Origin: Ectocarpus siliculosus
Taxonomy: Eukaryota; Sar; Phaeophyceae; Ectocarpales; Ectocarpaceae
Assembly: GCA_000310025.1 (NCBI GenBank)
Contig: FN649741.1
Span: 4,339,521 to 4,403,520 of the forward strand
Direction of reading: 5' to 3'
Length of the DNA: 64,000 nt
The notes below the pieces were generated by a model. That model was not told the DNA's origin and searched no databases. It saw nothing but the letters and a program-made list of their open reading frames with translations. Positions 61,787 to 64,000 of the stretch are shown here, in pieces. The stretch's first letter is position 1. Every line of letters starts with the position of its first letter. Made by a program: the position numbers and the translations under genes.

Positions 61787-62785
61787 CTAGGGGTTCATGA
61801 GTAGACAAGAATCTAGGTGTTGGTTCTCCGAGTGGTGGATTTTGCGAAGTCCGTGGAGACTCAGATATTTTTCTATCTCTAGCCCATGTAGCGACCCCAG
61901 GTACATGACCATTCCATTGGATCCAGCCGTGTTCTGTATCATGAAGATGTGGGCGAGGAGCCATACATCCATGAACTTGTTGGTGTATCTCTTGTAGATC
62001 TGTTTGATCTCTTCCACGTCTCGGGAAAAGTCGGCAAGCGCTGGCGCTGTTTTTCGTCTCGACGCGCAGTAGTTCTCGTGAAGCTTCACGTACTTGGCAT
62101 TAATGTCAGCAATTCCACCAGTGATATCACGCACCCATATCCTATCAAAGGTCACTCTCTGCTCCGGAGTCATTTTGTTCCGGAATGTCTCAAAGACGCC
62201 AACAAGTCTCCCAGCAAGGTTTGCTCTGTCCGGCAAGAGACTCGAGAGAGGATGCACGAACGACTCAAACACCGTCAACACGGCGTCATCGAAGGACCCC
62301 TGGGACGCCTTGTGTTGCGCGTAGAATGATATAGCCTCGAACAACTTCCCGTCCGGGAGCACCGACACCATGTCACAACGCGGGTCGATGAAATGGATGC
62401 GCTTCGCACACCCACCGGGACAATGCCGAGAGTTGATCTTCATCACCTCGAGACAGCTCCTGAGATTGTTGAGGATCCCAACATCAACCGCTGAGCAGGC
62501 TTGCGCGACGGATGTCTTGATCCCCGTTTTAGGGGTCATGATGTCATAGGCGTGGATGAAGTTTTCCACCAGCACATGCACACCACTAGTTTTCTGAAGT
62601 ATTTCCGACGCGAGAGAGGAAAAGTGTCTTTGCTGAGGACACGAGCCTTTGTTGGCGTGTTCTTCACTAAACACGTACAGCTTGCCGGTGGTTGTCGCAT
62701 CCCACACCGTCAAGCGCCACGGACCCGAGACCGGGCTGCCTGACCCGACTCCCACGATGTCATCCAACACCTGTCGATCACTCAT
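61787..62785 (-). CDS. Unknown NCLDV-type protein (332 residues)
   Basis: Starts MSDRQVLDDIVGVGSGSPVS. The phrase LYVFSEEHANKGSC near residue 36, followed by FIDPRCD near 150, recalls a family of large-virus proteins with a conserved D/E-x-H-x-x-x-x-x-C signature and a later R-x-D, whose function I do not know. The C-terminal half is helical. Convergent with the SSB gene with no gap. Confidence 0.5.
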   Translation of the reverse strand: MSDRQVLDDIVGVGSGSPVSGPWRLTVWDATTTGKLYVFSEEHANKGSCPQQRHFSSLASEILQKTSGVHVLVENFIHAYDIMTPKTGIKTSVAQACSAVDVGILNNLRSCLEVMKINSRHCPGGCAKRIHFIDPRCDMVSVLPDGKLFEAISFYAQHKASQGSFDDAVLTVFESFVHPLSSLLPDRANLAGRLVGVFETFRNKMTPEQRVTFDRIWVRDITGGIADINAKYVKLHENYCASRRKTAPALADFSRDVEEIKQIYKRYTNKFMDVWLLAHIFMIQNTAGSNGMVMYLGSLHGLEIEKYLSLHGLRKIHHSENQHLDSCLLMNP

Positions 62786-62874
62786 CGACCCTTTATCACA
62801 TAGAAAACATTAAATAGCCCCGAAGCGTCCAAAACACAAACTTTAAAATATTTACATCATCGAGTACGCAAACT

Positions 62875-63747
62875 ATGTTTCTCGTGTACGTCCCGGTGAT
62901 CTTTGTGTCTCTGTACTTCTGTGCGAAAAGCGCACACCGCTGTCTTCCTACTCCTGCGCTCCGTGCTGTTTCGCGAGTTGTTAGCGAGGTCGTCATCGCG
63001 GCGGCCTTCACAGCAGCACGGATATGCAGATACGCTATGGCGACACGGTCTGCATACATATGGGATACGCGAGGCCGCCTGGGCAACGGGGTTATCGTGG
63101 GCGTACTCGATACATTGCTCCGGGTTGACGCAGATCAGACGCGCGTGGACACCTCTTCCGGACACGCATCGATTGAAATACTGCAAGCGGTTGCGACCGT
63201 GCGCCAGGGAGACTGCGACATCACGAATGTCCTGGGCGACATGTGGGCCGACGGCGACGGCCTACGCATGGAAGTTCCCATCGAGGTGGCTCTCGATGGC
63301 GTGCGTCGCGGAAACGATTCTGATTCTGCTGAAGACGTGGAAGTGACGGTGAGGATCAGATATCGCGGACACAGCAACGAATCCAAACGGTACCCGGCGG
63401 AAACGTTTTCGGCGAGGTACACGTGCAAGGGCTCGCAGACGTTCCGATTCCCGCCATACGCGTCTTCGGAAAGCATCCGCCGCGGACTTGGCACGCCGCG
63501 AATTCTTCGTTGTAACTTCGCGGAAGACAATGGAAAGTTGTTGCTCGGACGGGAGGCCACGGAGTCCGCCGGTCTTCGACGCAACTTTTACGAAAATGTC
63601 CAAGACGATCCGTGCCTTCTGAGAAACGTCGTCACATTCATCGAGCCTTCTGCCCGGTTCCAGGAGCAGCAGCCACTTGTCGTGACCACATCAAAGTCCA
63701 ATTTGAAGATATTTTGCAACTCAAAGCAGCCAACCAAGCTCGCTTAG
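62875..63747 (+). CDS. Membrane-anchored protein, unknown (290 residues)
   Basis: Starts MFLVYVPVIFVSLYFCAKSA, an N-terminal signal anchor. The rest is beta-rich (DVEVTVRIRYRGHSNESKRY) without a motif that I know. Near the end, CLLRNVVTFIEPSARF again has the VVTF pattern, probably by chance. It overlaps the cyclin-like gene on the other strand by 27 bases. Confidence 0.55.
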   Translation: MFLVYVPVIFVSLYFCAKSAHRCLPTPALRAVSRVVSEVVIAAAFTAARICRYAMATRSAYIWDTRGRLGNGVIVGVLDTLLRVDADQTRVDTSSGHASIEILQAVATVRQGDCDITNVLGDMWADGDGLRMEVPIEVALDGVRRGNDSDSAEDVEVTVRIRYRGHSNESKRYPAETFSARYTCKGSQTFRFPPYASSESIRRGLGTPRILRCNFAEDNGKLLLGREATESAGLRRNFYENVQDDPCLLRNVVTFIEPSARFQEQQPLVVTTSKSNLKIFCNSKQPTKLA

Positions 63748-64000
63748 CACGAGAAACTCGATCTCTTGGTGTACATCCATGGTGACCGCAGCGACTTCCC
63801 GCAAGTCTTGGACGAAGTTGCAACTGAGTACCTCGTCGTACCCGAGCCACTTCAGTGCTATGTGGATGCAAACGATCATGTACAATTCTTTTCGATGTTC
63901 CTTGACCAGCATATTCGCCCATATCTTGGACCTAACTCTCATCCAATACGTGAGCGCCAACACAAAGTACTGTTTCGAGAGATTTCTTTTCGTGACCCAT
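63721..64000 (-). CDS. Cyclin-like protein, 3' part (runs off the window)
   Basis: The frame is open to the right edge of the window and ends with a stop at 63721. The visible 90 residues contain ELYMIVCIHIALKWLGYDEV and REVAAVTMDVHQEIEFLVLS followed by ELGWLL, which fit helices 3 to 5 of a cyclin box (an I-A-x-K segment, then E-x-x-x-L-x-x-L-x-W-x-L). Viral cyclins activate host CDKs to force a DNA-replicating state. The N-terminal part lies outside, so the call is tentative. Confidence 0.6.
   Translation of the reverse strand, partial: WVTKRNLSKQYFVLALTYWMRVRSKIWANMLVKEHRKELYMIVCIHIALKWLGYDEVLSCNFVQDLREVAAVTMDVHQEIEFLVLSELGWLL

Overview
The window is a block of a large eukaryotic DNA virus genome of the NCLDV (Nucleocytoviricota) type, preceded on the left by about 11 kb of repeat-rich DNA with a cellular look. 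From about 11.2 kb to the right end the coding density is high: some 60 genes on both strands, short AT-rich gaps, and many small membrane proteins. Hallmark or typical NCLDV functions are recognisable: an A32-type packaging ATPase (14.4 kb), an A18-type superfamily 2 helicase (48.6 kb), a UL52-like archaeo-eukaryotic primase (32.8 kb), a RecD/Pif1-like superfamily 1 helicase (17 kb), a YqaJ exonuclease (47.9 kb), a gp2.5-like single-stranded DNA binding protein with an acidic tail (60.9 kb), a papain-like protease, SET, BTB, ankyrin and AN1 proteins, two thioredoxin-fold proteins, a collagen-like protein and a cyclin cut by the right edge. No DNA polymerase, RNA polymerase or major capsid gene is seen, so the rest of the genome lies outside. 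I cannot name the virus family or host.

Left part. 1-2.4 kb carries the 5' part of an acidic, multi-exon gene on the minus strand with two tandemly duplicated 108-bp exons, and a degenerate tRNA-like sequence. From about 3.3 to 11.16 kb there is a higher-order repeat: arrays of a 63-64 bp unit built around a 22-bp palindrome alternate with long diverged spacer blocks. One four-helix membrane protein gene (5.5-6.0 kb) sits inside. A run of 999 N (7683-8681) falls in this repeat. This region may be host DNA beside an integrated virus, or the repetitive end or origin region of a free viral genome.

Viral block. 11.2-23.6 kb: an FnIII surface protein, packaging ATPase, SET protein, helicase, ankyrin proteins and a 748-residue membrane protein. 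23.6-32.7 kb: an Asp/Asn hydroxylase-like gene, a spliced zinc-knuckle gene, BTB protein and small unknowns. 32.8-47.8 kb: primase, then mostly structural-looking genes (fibre-like, collagen-like, FnIII, membrane and thioredoxin-fold proteins). 47.9-64 kb: exonuclease, A18-type helicase, basic DNA-binding-like protein, second fibre, papain-like protease, ankyrin protein, SSB and cyclin.

A 416-bp element with TATCAACTTAAG ends occurs three times (6.0, 15.8 and 26.0 kb), almost identical each time. It carries a TATA-like box and a 61-residue basic reading frame that is the same in all copies. It has spread through both the repeat region and the viral block, and touches or cuts neighbouring genes. 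As a viral copy the block looks largely whole, with about two genes that appear damaged (a membrane protein at 15.4 kb and an Ulp1-type protease remnant at 28.7 kb), both next to this repeat family.
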